From contig JANXCD010000004.1 in NCBI GenBank assembly GCA_025060305.1, positions 1-35,904 of the forward strand: 35,904 nt of DNA, in the 5' to 3' direction. This DNA comes from Armatimonadota bacterium. Its GTDB lineage: Bacteria; Armatimonadota; Fervidibacteria; Fervidibacterales; Fervidibacteraceae. The notes below the pieces were generated by a model. That model did no database searches. It was not told the origin of the DNA and worked only from the letters and a program-made list of their open reading frames with translations. The stretch's first letter is position 1. Every line of letters starts with the position of its first letter. The position numbers were made by a program, and so were the translations under genes. Shown piece by piece: positions 9,308 to 18,594 of the stretch.

Positions 9308-10573
9308 TCACTGTTTAGGCAAAGGGCGAGTTAGCCTCTGAGTTTCGTATCGCAGCCGCTTTGTTCCTGTGCTTGTCATTTGCTGACCTTCTTCAAGTCG
9401 CTTTGCTTCTTCAAGGGCAACTGTCGCTAACTCCTGTTCTCCGACACTTAGCAATCTTGTTGCCGATTGACGCAAAAGCCTTGTGGCTGTCCCATAGTCA
9501 CCTGCTTTCGCCGCTTCAAGGGCACGAGTTTGCAACTTAAAGGCTGTTGCCTTTTCAACCAAGTTCATCACACGAGGATTAATTTGTTGGATAGCCTGTT
9601 GGTCATCAGTAAACTCAACGATGATGTCGGTTTTGACTTTTTCGCCGTAGCGATTTTCGTGAGGCAAATCGTAGGTCAATTCTGCTTGTGCGATTCTGAA
9701 AGTGCCTTTCGGCTTAGTTGCGACGGAAAGTTCAACCAAGATTGATTGTCCTTCGTCCCTTTCCAGATCGCCTAAGGACACTTGGACATCCCTGTCGGAA
9801 ATTGGTTGATAGCCTAAATTAGCAATTAAGGGCAAAATCCGCCAAACTTGGCGTGGCGCAATGCCTTGGGCAAGTTTTAGGGTTAAGTGAGAATTTCTGG
9901 CGACGACTCGCTTTGCGCTTCTGACCGCAAATTGGAAGTGCTGCAAGATTTGTTCAGGTCGCTCAATGAACTCTGAAAACCCTCCAAGGCTTTTAGTAGC
10001 GTTTGCTAAAGTGTCAAGTAAATCTTCGTTCCAATCTTCACCCAATCCAAAGGCATAAAGTGGGACACCTAACTCCCTTAGTTGGTTTGCCAACTTTTGG
10101 CATTCATCTTCATCGCCATAAGTCTGACCATCAGTTAGCAGCACCATTCGTGAGACTCTATCAGGTGTCAAATGCTTTTGAAGTTCTTGGATGCCAAGTT
10201 TCATGCCTTTGCTCATTTCCGTTCCGCCTCGGTCAGTAATTGTTTCAATTTGGCGCTTCAGTTGGTTTTTGTCGGAAGCAGTCGCTGCTGAGACGAGAAT
10301 TTCCGCTCGGTCATCAAAAATGATGATGCTGATAATGTCGGTTGGGTCAAGTTGATCAATGACCATTTTAACTGCTCGCTTTAAGTTTTCAATCTTCTCT
10401 CCAGCCATTGAGCCACTCCTGTCAAGGACGAAACAAAGGTTCAAAGGAGCAGACTGAGGAAGCCCTTCACCAACAGGAATAACTTCAACGAGTGCATATT
10501 GAATTTGCGGGGACGAGTTGGCAAGCATCTTTGGTCTCGCCAAAGTTACTGCCAATTTAACTTCGTCAGCCAT
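9308..10573 (-). CDS. VWA domain-containing protein
   Basis: MIDAS motif NLCFVLDRSGSMAGEKI; likely start MADEVKL with GGACAAGGAGGG upstream (ORF extends to 10612). Confidence 0.85.
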   Translation of the reverse strand: MADEVKLAVTLARPKMLANSSPQIQYALVEVIPVGEGLPQSAPLNLCFVLDRSGSMAGEKIENLKRAVKMVIDQLDPTDIISIIIFDDRAEILVSAATASDKNQLKRQIETITDRGGTEMSKGMKLGIQELQKHLTPDRVSRMVLLTDGQTYGDEDECQKLANQLRELGVPLYAFGLGEDWNEDLLDTLANATKSLGGFSEFIERPEQILQHFQFAVRSAKRVVARNSHLTLKLAQGIAPRQVWRILPLIANLGYQPISDRDVQVSLGDLERDEGQSILVELSVATKPKGTFRIAQAELTYDLPHENRYGEKVKTDIIVEFTDDQQAIQQINPRVMNLVEKATAFKLQTRALEAAKAGDYGTATRLLRQSATRLLSVGEQELATVALEEAKRLEEGQQMTSTGTKRLRYETQRLTRPLPKQ

Positions 10574-10773
10574 ATCTAATCCCTCCTTGTCCAAAACAAA
10601 ACAGTAGCACAAAAGACAGAGAAGGCAAGGCTTTGATTTTCAGAATTTTAGCGAATTAGCCTAACAGGTTTGTGATGAGGTTTCCAAAAATTCGTGATAA
10701 TCTTGTTGTAAGGCAGTTTTTAGTTGGGCGAAACTTAAGAGCACTTTGGAAAGAGAAGGGAAGGACGAAAGTT

Positions 10774-11742
10774 ATGCTTGAACTGCAAAAGTTGAAAGAA
10801 TTGGCGAAGGAATGGAGAGGGAAAAAAGTGCTCGTTCTTGGCGACTTGATGCTTGACGAATATATCATCGGCGTTGCTGAAAGAATTTCTCCTGAAGCGC
10901 CAGTCCCCGTGATTTTATGCGAACAAAGAAGTTACGGTGCTGGAGGAGCAGCGAACACAGCGATAAACCTGATTGCTTTGGGCGCAGAAGTTATAATTTG
11001 CGGTCTTGTAGGTAATGATTGGGCTGGCGAAAAGTTGAAGCAAATTTTGAGCGAAAGCGGCGCTGACATAACTGGAATTTTGATTGACCACAGTCGCCCA
11101 ACAACTCTCAAAATTCGCATCGTAGCCCAAACCCAACAGGTTGCACGAGTTGATGTTGAAAGTAGAATGCTTTTGAACGGTAGTATGGAAGCCTCTTTGC
11201 GTGGAATTGCCCGTGAATTGGGGCGTGGTTGTGACGCTATCGTCGTTTCTGATTACGCAAAGGGTGTCGTCACATCGGGCTTGCTTTCTGGATTGCGTGA
11301 ACTTAAAGGTCAAACTTTGCTCATATCAGGACCGAAACCGAAAAACATTTGGCACTTTGCTGGATTTGATTACTTAAGCCTTAACCGAAGCGAGGCTATG
11401 GCTTCGGTTAACGGTGTAGAATCTTTCATTGAGGCTGGCAAAAAAATTTCAAGTCAACTTGAACTTCAAGGGCTTGTCATAACGCTTAGTGGTGAAGGCT
11501 GCGCTTTATTTGCAAATGGCGAGCAGTTAGTTCAATTGCCAGCACTAAGGGTTCAAGTTTACGATGTTGCCGGCGCTGGAGATACTTTCCTTGCAGCCTT
11601 GACGCTCGGTTTAGTTGCTGGTTGTGATTTTGTTGATGCAGCGAAAGTGGCAACAGTAGCAGCAGCGGCAGTCGTCCGAAAAGTCGGAGTAGCCACAACT
11701 ACTGTTGATGAGATGCTACAATTGCTCAAAGGCGCAATTTAG
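10774..11742 (+). CDS. rfaE1: D-glycero-beta-D-manno-heptose-7-phosphate kinase (RfaE1/HldE N-terminal type, PfkB fold)
   Basis: VLVLGDLMLDEYIIGVAERISPEAPVPVI; YDVAGAGDTFLAALTLGL PfkB signature. ORF opens at 10672; ATG 10774 preferred. Confidence 0.85.
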   Translation: MLELQKLKELAKEWRGKKVLVLGDLMLDEYIIGVAERISPEAPVPVILCEQRSYGAGGAANTAINLIALGAEVIICGLVGNDWAGEKLKQILSESGADITGILIDHSRPTTLKIRIVAQTQQVARVDVESRMLLNGSMEASLRGIARELGRGCDAIVVSDYAKGVVTSGLLSGLRELKGQTLLISGPKPKNIWHFAGFDYLSLNRSEAMASVNGVESFIEAGKKISSQLELQGLVITLSGEGCALFANGEQLVQLPALRVQVYDVAGAGDTFLAALTLGLVAGCDFVDAAKVATVAAAAVVRKVGVATTTVDEMLQLLKGAI

Positions 11743-11762
11743 ACTTAGCCCTTTATTCAAGA

Positions 11763-11885
11763 TAGGACTTATGCAGTTGGCGTTATTTTTTAGGGGCGGA
11801 CGGAAGTCTGCCCAAAAACATCGCAAAAATTCAACAAAAATCAGGCGGATTTCATCTGCCTTTAACTTCAACTGCGTAATTCCTA
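11763..11885 (+). mobile_element. MITE-like element A (123 bp)
   Basis: TIRs TAGGACTTATGCAGTTG / CAACTGCGTAATTCCTA (15/17 matches); 5-bp direct repeat CAAGA at 11758-11762 and 11886-11890; hairpins GGGCGGAC-ggaa-GTCTGCCC and AGGCGGAT-ttc-ATCTGCCT. Confidence 0.75.
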
Positions 11886-12008
11886 CAAGAGTTTGTTGTT
11901 GCAATCTTAGGGTTTGGCAATGCCCAACTGAATTTCAGCAAGCCATTAGATTTGATCTGCGGTGAGAGAAACTAATGAAAGCGACTTAAATCAATTGGGT
12001 GAAACGAG

Positions 12009-13289
12009 ATGGAAGGACTTGAAAGCATAAAAGCAAAAATCAAAACCCTTGAGCAATTATTGCCCATTATTGACGATTTTAGGCGACAAGGGAAGAAAAT
12101 TGTTTTCACGAACGGTTGTTTTGACTTAATCCATATAGGTCATGTCAGTTACTTGGCTCAAGCGAAATTGCTTGGCGATGTCTTGATTGTCGGTCTTAAC
12201 TCCGATAGTTCAGTTCGGGCACTCAAAGGCGAAGAACGCCCTTTGATTCCGCAAGAGGAGCGGGCGATGCTTTTAGCCAGTTTTGCTTCAGTTGATTTTA
12301 TTGTCCTCTTTGACGAACTAACACCTCATCGTCTTATTGAGGCTATCAAGCCTGAAATTCATGTCAAGGGAGGTGACTACGCTGAAGCAGATTTGCCTGA
12401 GGCTCCTTTAGTTCGCTCCTATGGAGGTCAAGTAGTCATTTTGCCGAAAGTTGAGGGACGGTCAACTACGGAATTGGTTTCCCGAATACGAAGTAGGATT
12501 GCTGTCAATCAAATCAAATTGGTTATCGGCATAATTCCAGCGAGATATGCTTCTATGCGATTTCCTGGTAAAGTCCTCGCTGAACTTTGGGGCAAAACTA
12601 TTGTCCAGCATGTATACGAGCGAGCAAAACAAGCGAAAACCCTTAATGATGTCATCGTAGCGACAGACGACGAGAGAGTTAGAAGGACAGTTGAAAATTT
12701 TGGCGGCAAATGCATTATGACTTCGCCCGAACATCCTTCAGGAACTGATAGAATTGCTGAAGTTGCCTCTCAAATTGAGTGTGATGTCGTGGTCAACATT
12801 CAAGGCGATGAGCCTCTCATTGCTCCAGAGGCAATTGATGCTGCTGTCCAACCTTTTATTGATGCACCTTTTTTGAAAATGACGACTCTTGCGACGCCTA
12901 TTGTTGACGAAAGCGAATACACGAACCCAAATGTTGTCAAGGTAGTTGTTAACCGAGAGGGTTTCGCCCTTTACTTCTCACGCTCACCCTTGCCTTTTTT
13001 CCGATTGCAAAGCAAGATGCCAGAAACGCCTAACTTTTTCATTCCCCCAAACGCCCCTGTTCGCCCGCTGCGGCACATTGGGCTTTATGCTTACCGAAGA
13101 GAGTTTTTGCTTCAATTTGCAAAATGGTCTCCTACGGAACTGGAACGAACTGAAGGGTTGGAGCAATTGAGGGCTTTAGAACACGGTGTCCCTATAAAAG
13201 TCATCATCACGAATTACCGAAGCATCGGAGTTGACACTCCAGAAGACTTGGAGCGATTGGAGAAGATGGGAAAGCAAGGCAGTGAATGA
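12009..13289 (+). CDS. Fusion: D-glycero-beta-D-manno-heptose 1-phosphate adenylyltransferase (RfaE2) + CMP-KDO synthetase (KdsB)
   Basis: N-terminal IVFTNGCFDLIHIGHVSYLAQAK...IHVKGGDYAEADLPEAPLV...GRSTTELVSRIRSR; C-terminal GIIPARYASMRFPGKVLAELWGKTIVQHVYERA...VVVNIQGDEPLI...NPNVVKVV...IGLYAYRREFLL. One continuous frame. Confidence 0.9.
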   Translation: MEGLESIKAKIKTLEQLLPIIDDFRRQGKKIVFTNGCFDLIHIGHVSYLAQAKLLGDVLIVGLNSDSSVRALKGEERPLIPQEERAMLLASFASVDFIVLFDELTPHRLIEAIKPEIHVKGGDYAEADLPEAPLVRSYGGQVVILPKVEGRSTTELVSRIRSRIAVNQIKLVIGIIPARYASMRFPGKVLAELWGKTIVQHVYERAKQAKTLNDVIVATDDERVRRTVENFGGKCIMTSPEHPSGTDRIAEVASQIECDVVVNIQGDEPLIAPEAIDAAVQPFIDAPFLKMTTLATPIVDESEYTNPNVVKVVVNREGFALYFSRSPLPFFRLQSKMPETPNFFIPPNAPVRPLRHIGLYAYRREFLLQFAKWSPTELERTEGLEQLRALEHGVPIKVIITNYRSIGVDTPEDLERLEKMGKQGSE

Positions 13290-13446
13290 AACTATAGTTT
13301 TGCACATATTGGAACGCTCTACTTAAGTTGGCTTTCAAAAACTTGTTTAGCAATTATGGGCTGAGGCTAACGGTGTGATAGTGCTTATCAACAAAATTTA
13401 GTAAAGAAAAGCAAAAATTTGGCTACTTGCAAGTTTGGTGAGCGGA

Positions 13447-15441
13447 ATGGAAGAAGTGAAGGCTATTCCGATAAATTTTGAAAAGGTTCAAGTTGAAGCG
13501 AAGTTTCGTTGGTTTGTTTTTATAATAGCGTTTACTTTGGTGATGGCTTTTTCAGTTTTCAGCGGTTGGGCTGCTCTGCTTAGGCATGAGATTTTGGGAA
13601 CGGGTTATCTGCCAAGAGGGATTGTTCCTTTGTTTCTGCTTGTGGTGCTCTTCAACTCCATTGTCAAGATGACATTTCCAAAGTTTGCCTTGAGACGAAA
13701 GGAGTTGATTTTTGTCTTTGCCATCTTGACATCAATTGCTGCTATCCCAGGTCAAGAGTTTGGCATTCACTTTTACCTCAACTTGCTTGGTCTCGTCTAT
13801 TACAGTTCGCCTAAAAGTCAATGGTTCAATCTTATCACGCCTCATTTGCCATCTTGGCTTGTGCCTTCCCTGCAATTTCGTGACCCTGCGATTTTGTGGG
13901 CTTATGAAGGCATGCCAGCAGGAGCGAAGCCACCGCTTAGCGAATGGCTTATCCCTTTGATTTTTTGGACGCCATATTTGTTTAGCATTTACGCTTTGAT
14001 AGTTTGCCTTTGCGGTTTGGTGGCTCGCCAATGGGAAGAACACGAAAGGTTACTTTACCCTTTGACCCAAATCCCGATTGAACTTGCTGGCGATGAAAGG
14101 CAAATCTTGCCTAAGGTTTTTTCAAGTCTGTTTTTCTGGCTGGGATTTTTCATTGCAGCAATTCCAATTTCAATGCGAGGCTTGCACCTTTACTTCCCTC
14201 AAGTTCCTGACCCGCTATTGCAACGAAGTTTTGCCCAACTTTTTGGTTTACCTGCTGGCACACCGCTTTTTGCTTCTGGACCTATGAGCGCTTTCAATGG
14301 TTTACAGGCTCATCTTTACCCTGAAATGATTGGTATCGCTTATTTGCTTTCAACGGAAGTTAGTTTCAGTCTTTGGTTCTTTTTGCTTTTGCGACACATG
14401 GAAGTTGCTATCCGAATAGCGCTCGGTGTTGACATGTATCACTCTGAATTCCTCGCTTTTCAATCCATTGCCTCTTACACTGTGATGGCATTAGCAATTT
14501 TGTGGGTCTCAAGGCGTTACCTATTAGCGATAGTTTCGGACTCAGTTCAATGTTGTTTGAATTGCTTTTCAAAAAAGTCTTCCTCAATGCCACCTGAAGG
14601 ATGGGCTTTCTTTGGCAGCATTTTGGTTTTCGCAGGTTTGATTTGCTGGGCGAAGGTTATAGCGGGTGTCTCAGCGTTTTGGGCTGCTGCAATGCTTTTT
14701 GGGCTTTTGGTTACATCTTTGGTTGTTGCGAGAGTTGTGTCGGAGGCAGGGATTTACATCTACTCAGCACCTTTTAGGGTTAACCAAGTGCTTTTTGACA
14801 TCTTCGGCAAAGACCGAATTGGTGCAAGGAATGTTGTTTTGATGACGGCAATGAGTTGGGTTCAAATAAGGAGCACAGCCACGATGGCTTCTGGCTACAT
14901 TGTTAACGCTTTTAGGTTAACTAATCTTGCTGGACTTTTGCGTTCGTCGTCTGCCTTTTGGATGTTGGCAGCAATTTTGCTTTGTCTTCTCGTTTGTCAC
15001 TTGACTATCCCAACAGTAATTTACACTTACAGCGTTTCCAAATTGAGTTGGTGGGCGCAAAATTCTTCTTTGAACACAACGAATTTGATCGCTCAATATC
15101 TGACAACAACGAGACCACTAACAGTTCACCATTGGCTTGGATTGTTCATCGGCGCACTTACTTGCTGGATGCTCATAAAGATTAGGTTGACATTCATCGG
15201 CTTCCCTTTGCATCCTTTGGGTTTTGTCGCTTGGTATGGCTGGCCGATAGACCGTTATTGGTTTTCAATCCTTATCGGTTGGGCAACCAAATTGGCGATT
15301 TTGAAATATGGTGGTTTCAAAACCTTCCATCGTTTCCGACCTTTGGCTTATGGTCTCATCGTTGGTGGGACAACAACCTTGACTTTCTGGATTTTGCTGC
15401 GCCTTTTTTATCAAACTGCAGCGAGTATAATCGTTGATTGA
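13447..15441 (+). CDS. Large multi-pass membrane protein (DUF6785/OPT-like family suspected)
   Basis: ~664 aa polytopic protein; ATG 13447 within ORF 13435-15441. Family assignment from general resemblance only. Confidence 0.6.
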   Translation: MEEVKAIPINFEKVQVEAKFRWFVFIIAFTLVMAFSVFSGWAALLRHEILGTGYLPRGIVPLFLLVVLFNSIVKMTFPKFALRRKELIFVFAILTSIAAIPGQEFGIHFYLNLLGLVYYSSPKSQWFNLITPHLPSWLVPSLQFRDPAILWAYEGMPAGAKPPLSEWLIPLIFWTPYLFSIYALIVCLCGLVARQWEEHERLLYPLTQIPIELAGDERQILPKVFSSLFFWLGFFIAAIPISMRGLHLYFPQVPDPLLQRSFAQLFGLPAGTPLFASGPMSAFNGLQAHLYPEMIGIAYLLSTEVSFSLWFFLLLRHMEVAIRIALGVDMYHSEFLAFQSIASYTVMALAILWVSRRYLLAIVSDSVQCCLNCFSKKSSSMPPEGWAFFGSILVFAGLICWAKVIAGVSAFWAAAMLFGLLVTSLVVARVVSEAGIYIYSAPFRVNQVLFDIFGKDRIGARNVVLMTAMSWVQIRSTATMASGYIVNAFRLTNLAGLLRSSSAFWMLAAILLCLLVCHLTIPTVIYTYSVSKLSWWAQNSSLNTTNLIAQYLTTTRPLTVHHWLGLFIGALTCWMLIKIRLTFIGFPLHPLGFVAWYGWPIDRYWFSILIGWATKLAILKYGGFKTFHRFRPLAYGLIVGGTTTLTFWILLRLFYQTAASIIVD

Positions 15442-15501
15442 CTTTCTTCGTTAGTTTTTTTCTGCAAATGCCGTCAATATTGATGGTCTAACGAAAAGCC
15501 A

Positions 15502-16518
15502 TCAAATTTGCACAGAAATGCCTTCATTTGCTTCTGCTGCTTCATAGGCTGCTATCACAACTGCTAAACTTTTTCGTCCTTCTTCGCCGCTGGTCAATGG
15601 TGTCTTGCCTTCTTTGATGCATTCGCCGAAGTGGCGAATTTCGTTGACAAAACTGTCCTCTTCAGGCAAAGGTATTTGAACGAATTTGCCTTGCCATTCG
15701 GGAATTTTTTCGCTGGCTACATGCAAACCTGAGACATTGTGCAAACTTCCTTCAGTGCCATAAAGCCAAAGCAATTCATACCAAGGCGAAGATGGAGCGG
15801 CATAAACCGACCAGTTACAAGTCAACTCACCGATAGCACCATTGGCAAACTCAAAAATCGTCACTGATGCTGCTTCAACTTCGTTACTGAAGCATTCAGG
15901 CAAGATGACTTGCCGATGCCAAACCTTAACGATTTCACCGATGAGCCATCTTAAAATGTCAACTCTGTGTATGCCAGAACCTATGAGCACACCACCGCCT
16001 GCCGTTTCTTTTCGCCAAAGCCAATAATTCTGACTAATGCGGACAAACTGGTTATGGTCGGCACGAGCCAAAAAGATGCGACCCAAGAAACCTTGCTCAA
16101 CCAATTCTTTTGCTTTTCGGTAAACAGGCATGTATCGCTCATTGTGGGCTACCATTAAGATAACGCCAGCCCTTTTGGCAGCCTCAATCATCGCATCGGC
16201 TTCTTCCAGTGTGTTGGCGATCGGTTTTTCAACGAGCACATGTTTGCCCGACCGAGCAGCAGCAATAGTAACTTCAGCATGCAAGTGATGAGGCAAACAA
16301 ATGTCAACGGCGTCAATGTCATCACGAGCGATAACTTCACGGTAGTCAGTTGTCACAAATTTCGCATTCAACTGCTTCGCTCGCTCTTCTGCCATTTCCT
16401 TCCGTTCATCGCAACAAGCGACAACTTCAAAGAGTTCTGGCGATTGCAAATACCCACGAGCGTGTGCCCTTGATATTCCACCACAGCCAATCAATCCGAT
16501 GCGAATTCGCTCCGCCAT
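15502..16518 (-). CDS. Gfo/Idh/MocA family oxidoreductase
   Basis: IRIGLIGCGGISRAHARGY Rossmann motif; VDICLPHHLHAEVTIAAARSGKHVLVEKPIANTLEEAD. Confidence 0.95.
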   Translation of the reverse strand: MAERIRIGLIGCGGISRAHARGYLQSPELFEVVACCDERKEMAEERAKQLNAKFVTTDYREVIARDDIDAVDICLPHHLHAEVTIAAARSGKHVLVEKPIANTLEEADAMIEAAKRAGVILMVAHNERYMPVYRKAKELVEQGFLGRIFLARADHNQFVRISQNYWLWRKETAGGGVLIGSGIHRVDILRWLIGEIVKVWHRQVILPECFSNEVEAASVTIFEFANGAIGELTCNWSVYAAPSSPWYELLWLYGTEGSLHNVSGLHVASEKIPEWQGKFVQIPLPEEDSFVNEIRHFGECIKEGKTPLTSGEEGRKSLAVVIAAYEAAEANEGISVQI

Positions 16519-16595
16519 TTTTCATCCCTCCAGATCAAAAATTTACGAAAATTTCAAAGGAGTCTGAACCTTGAACAGTTTTGCCCAATATTTCT

Positions 16596-16707
16596 TCGGA
16601 CATACGCATTTGGTATTGCTTTGTAGGATGCGGGCGATAGTCCGCCCGAAAAATTATTGCAAAAACTTAACGAACCAAAGCGGATAACTTTAACTCCGCA
16701 ACTTCTA
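16596..16707 (+). mobile_element. MITE-like element B (~112 bp, degenerate)
   Basis: Left end TCGGACATACGCATTTGG, right end AACTCCGCAACTTCTA; internal GTAGGATGCGGGCGATAGTCCGCCCGAAAAA and GCGGATAACTTTAACTCCGC. Flanks TTTCT/ATTCT (4/5). Confidence 0.55.
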
Positions 16708-16711
16708 ATTC

Positions 16712-17377
16712 TTAAGAACTTTGCGAAAATTGAACCATCAAAGTGAACATTCCAAAAACGAGAGAATGTAGCAATATGGGCGCTAAGCATGATTTGGTTC
16801 GCCAAGCAATTAGGCACAATATTACACCTGCAAGGAAAGAGCCAACTAATTCTGGAAAAGGTTTGCCCCAATGGCTGAGCCCGAACAAAAGAGTTGAAAA
16901 ACCTATTGCAGCCCAAACCTTTAGTTTTTTCGGTAACAACTCGTTTTCGGTTGGTTTGCCTGCTATTCCGAAAAGCAAAAAGCCCCTAAACAAAAACTCC
17001 CAACCAATCATGTAAGCGAATAGCGAAAGCCAAAAAAGAAATGGCGAACTTTTGTGAAAGGAGACAATCATTGAGTAGTAAGCCTGAAACTCAGTCTGAA
17101 AGGATGCCCAAAGCCCGAACCCGAACATGATCAAAAGACCGAGCAAAATGCTTGCAATCCCAAATCGCCAGTCGCCCAACCTTAATCCCAAATCTTTTGC
17201 CTTCAAACCCAAAGCAAGGGAAACACCCAAAGGCAGTAGGAGACCACAAAAGAAACCCCAAAAACTCCATTGAACCCAATGAATGCGTTGGTTGTAAGGT
17301 GCAAAGTAGCAAGCGAGCGTCAGCAGAACTCCGTTAACGGCTATCACAAAGGCTTTCGCAGCATCAGCCATTTTCAA
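16712..17377 (-). CDS. CPBP family intramembrane protease-like protein
   Basis: GWEFLFRGFLLF, GFSTLLFGLSHW, and C-terminal LAPILLHSLVFG motifs in a TM-rich protein. Confidence 0.8.
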   Translation of the reverse strand: MKMADAAKAFVIAVNGVLLTLACYFAPYNQRIHWVQWSFWGFFCGLLLPLGVSLALGLKAKDLGLRLGDWRFGIASILLGLLIMFGFGLWASFQTEFQAYYSMIVSFHKSSPFLFWLSLFAYMIGWEFLFRGFLLFGIAGKPTENELLPKKLKVWAAIGFSTLLFGLSHWGKPFPELVGSFLAGVILCLIAWRTKSCLAPILLHSLVFGMFTLMVQFSQSS

Positions 17378-17386
17378 CCGCTCCTT

Positions 17387-18358
17387 TCATTGACCGCAAA
17401 GTTTCTGATACAACTTCAAAACCTTTTGCACATACCTTGGCGTGATGTTGTTTTGTGGAATTCCACCTGCTTTGATGACAGCATTCGGACCTGCATTGTA
17501 GGCAGCCAAAGCAAGTTCAAGAGAACCAAACCTGTCAAGTTGTTGACGAAGGTATTGAACACATCCATCAATGTTTTGAACGGGGTCGTAAGGGTTAACT
17601 CCAAGCCCAGCAGCAGTTTCAGGCTTTAATTGTCCAAGCCCTATTTCGCCTTTCTTGCCAACTGCCTCTGGCTTGAAAGAAGATTCGCAAGCGATAACTG
17701 CAACAACCAAGCGAGGGTCAATTCCCCTTTGTATGCTTGACCTTAGAATTGAAGCGGCAATGATTTCGGCTTGTTCATCGGGCAAGTTGGGATTAAAAAA
17801 CTTTGCAGCAGCCTTATAATGTGGCAGTAGCCTTTTCACCTCTGTCTCAACAGGGTCAATAGTTGCAATCCTTTCCCTCAAAGAGTCTAAACCTCTTGAA
17901 GCCAATTGCTTTTCCCTCAAATTGAGTGCAGAGCCTTGACGAGAAGGTGAAGCAGGTGCGCTCGGTTGCGGGTTTATGTTTTGCTGGCTTAGCACGGAAA
18001 CTGGCGATTGTGAAGAGACATGATAGATGAAAGGGTTCGTCGCAATTTCAGGTGGCTTATATGGGCTTATCTTTTCAATCCAAAAACTTCCATCAAATTC
18101 ACGCTTATAGTAAATTGTCACATCAATCCCACTGCGAACCCATTGAGGCATTTTGTCTGGATGAGTGTGTAGGAAAGTCACAATTTGGTTATGAGATAAA
18201 ACAGCCACAGTTACTCTGCTAAGCCCGACGATAATTCCCTTGATAGTTCCATCCAACCTTTCGGTTGAACTTAAGTCATTTTCTTGTGACCAACCAAAAG
18301 GACTACAAACCAACAAAAAAGCCACTCCCAAACTAAACCGATATCGCACAGCCATCAC
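17387..18358 (-). CDS. Lytic transglycosylase (SLT) domain protein
   Basis: VVAVIACESSFKPEAVGKKGEIGLGQLKPETAAGLG...LALAAYNAGPNAV; N-terminal signal sequence. Confidence 0.9.
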   Translation of the reverse strand: MMAVRYRFSLGVAFLLVCSPFGWSQENDLSSTERLDGTIKGIIVGLSRVTVAVLSHNQIVTFLHTHPDKMPQWVRSGIDVTIYYKREFDGSFWIEKISPYKPPEIATNPFIYHVSSQSPVSVLSQQNINPQPSAPASPSRQGSALNLREKQLASRGLDSLRERIATIDPVETEVKRLLPHYKAAAKFFNPNLPDEQAEIIAASILRSSIQRGIDPRLVVAVIACESSFKPEAVGKKGEIGLGQLKPETAAGLGVNPYDPVQNIDGCVQYLRQQLDRFGSLELALAAYNAGPNAVIKAGGIPQNNITPRYVQKVLKLYQKLCGQ

Positions 18359-18377
18359 CCTCCAGTGACCAAGAGAA

Positions 18378-18436
18378 GCAAAAATCCAACAATCAGGCAG
18401 ATTTTATCCGCTACTACCTTCAATTGCTCAGCCTAA
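18378..18436 (+). repeat. Right-half fragment of the MITE-like element
   Basis: gcaaaaatccaacaatcaggcagattttatccgctactaccttcaattgctcagcctaa matches the right half of elements A and C. Confidence 0.55.
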
Positions 18437-18473
18437 AGGATGACACACAAAACAATAAAAAGTCAACACTCCT

Positions 18474-18594
18474 TAGGGCTTAGGCGGTTGTGAATGTTTT
18501 GTAGGGGCAGACAATAGTCTGCCCGAAAAAATCACTGCAAAAATTCAACAAATCGGGCGGATTTCATTCGCTACATCCAACTGAGTAACTCCTA
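18474..18594 (+). mobile_element. MITE-like element C (~121 bp), overlapping the nadC 3' end
   Basis: GTAGGGGCAGAC-aata-GTCTGCCCGAAAAA hairpin, AATCGGGCGGATTTCATTCGC second hairpin, ends TAGGGCTTAGGCGGTTG / CAACTGAGTAACTCCTA. Confidence 0.65.

Noticed and set aside
16960-17010. CPBP protein as catalytically dead because the first Glu of EExxxR is Trp
   Set aside because: WEFLFRG-type variants appear common in this family to my knowledge, so this alone is not unusual.
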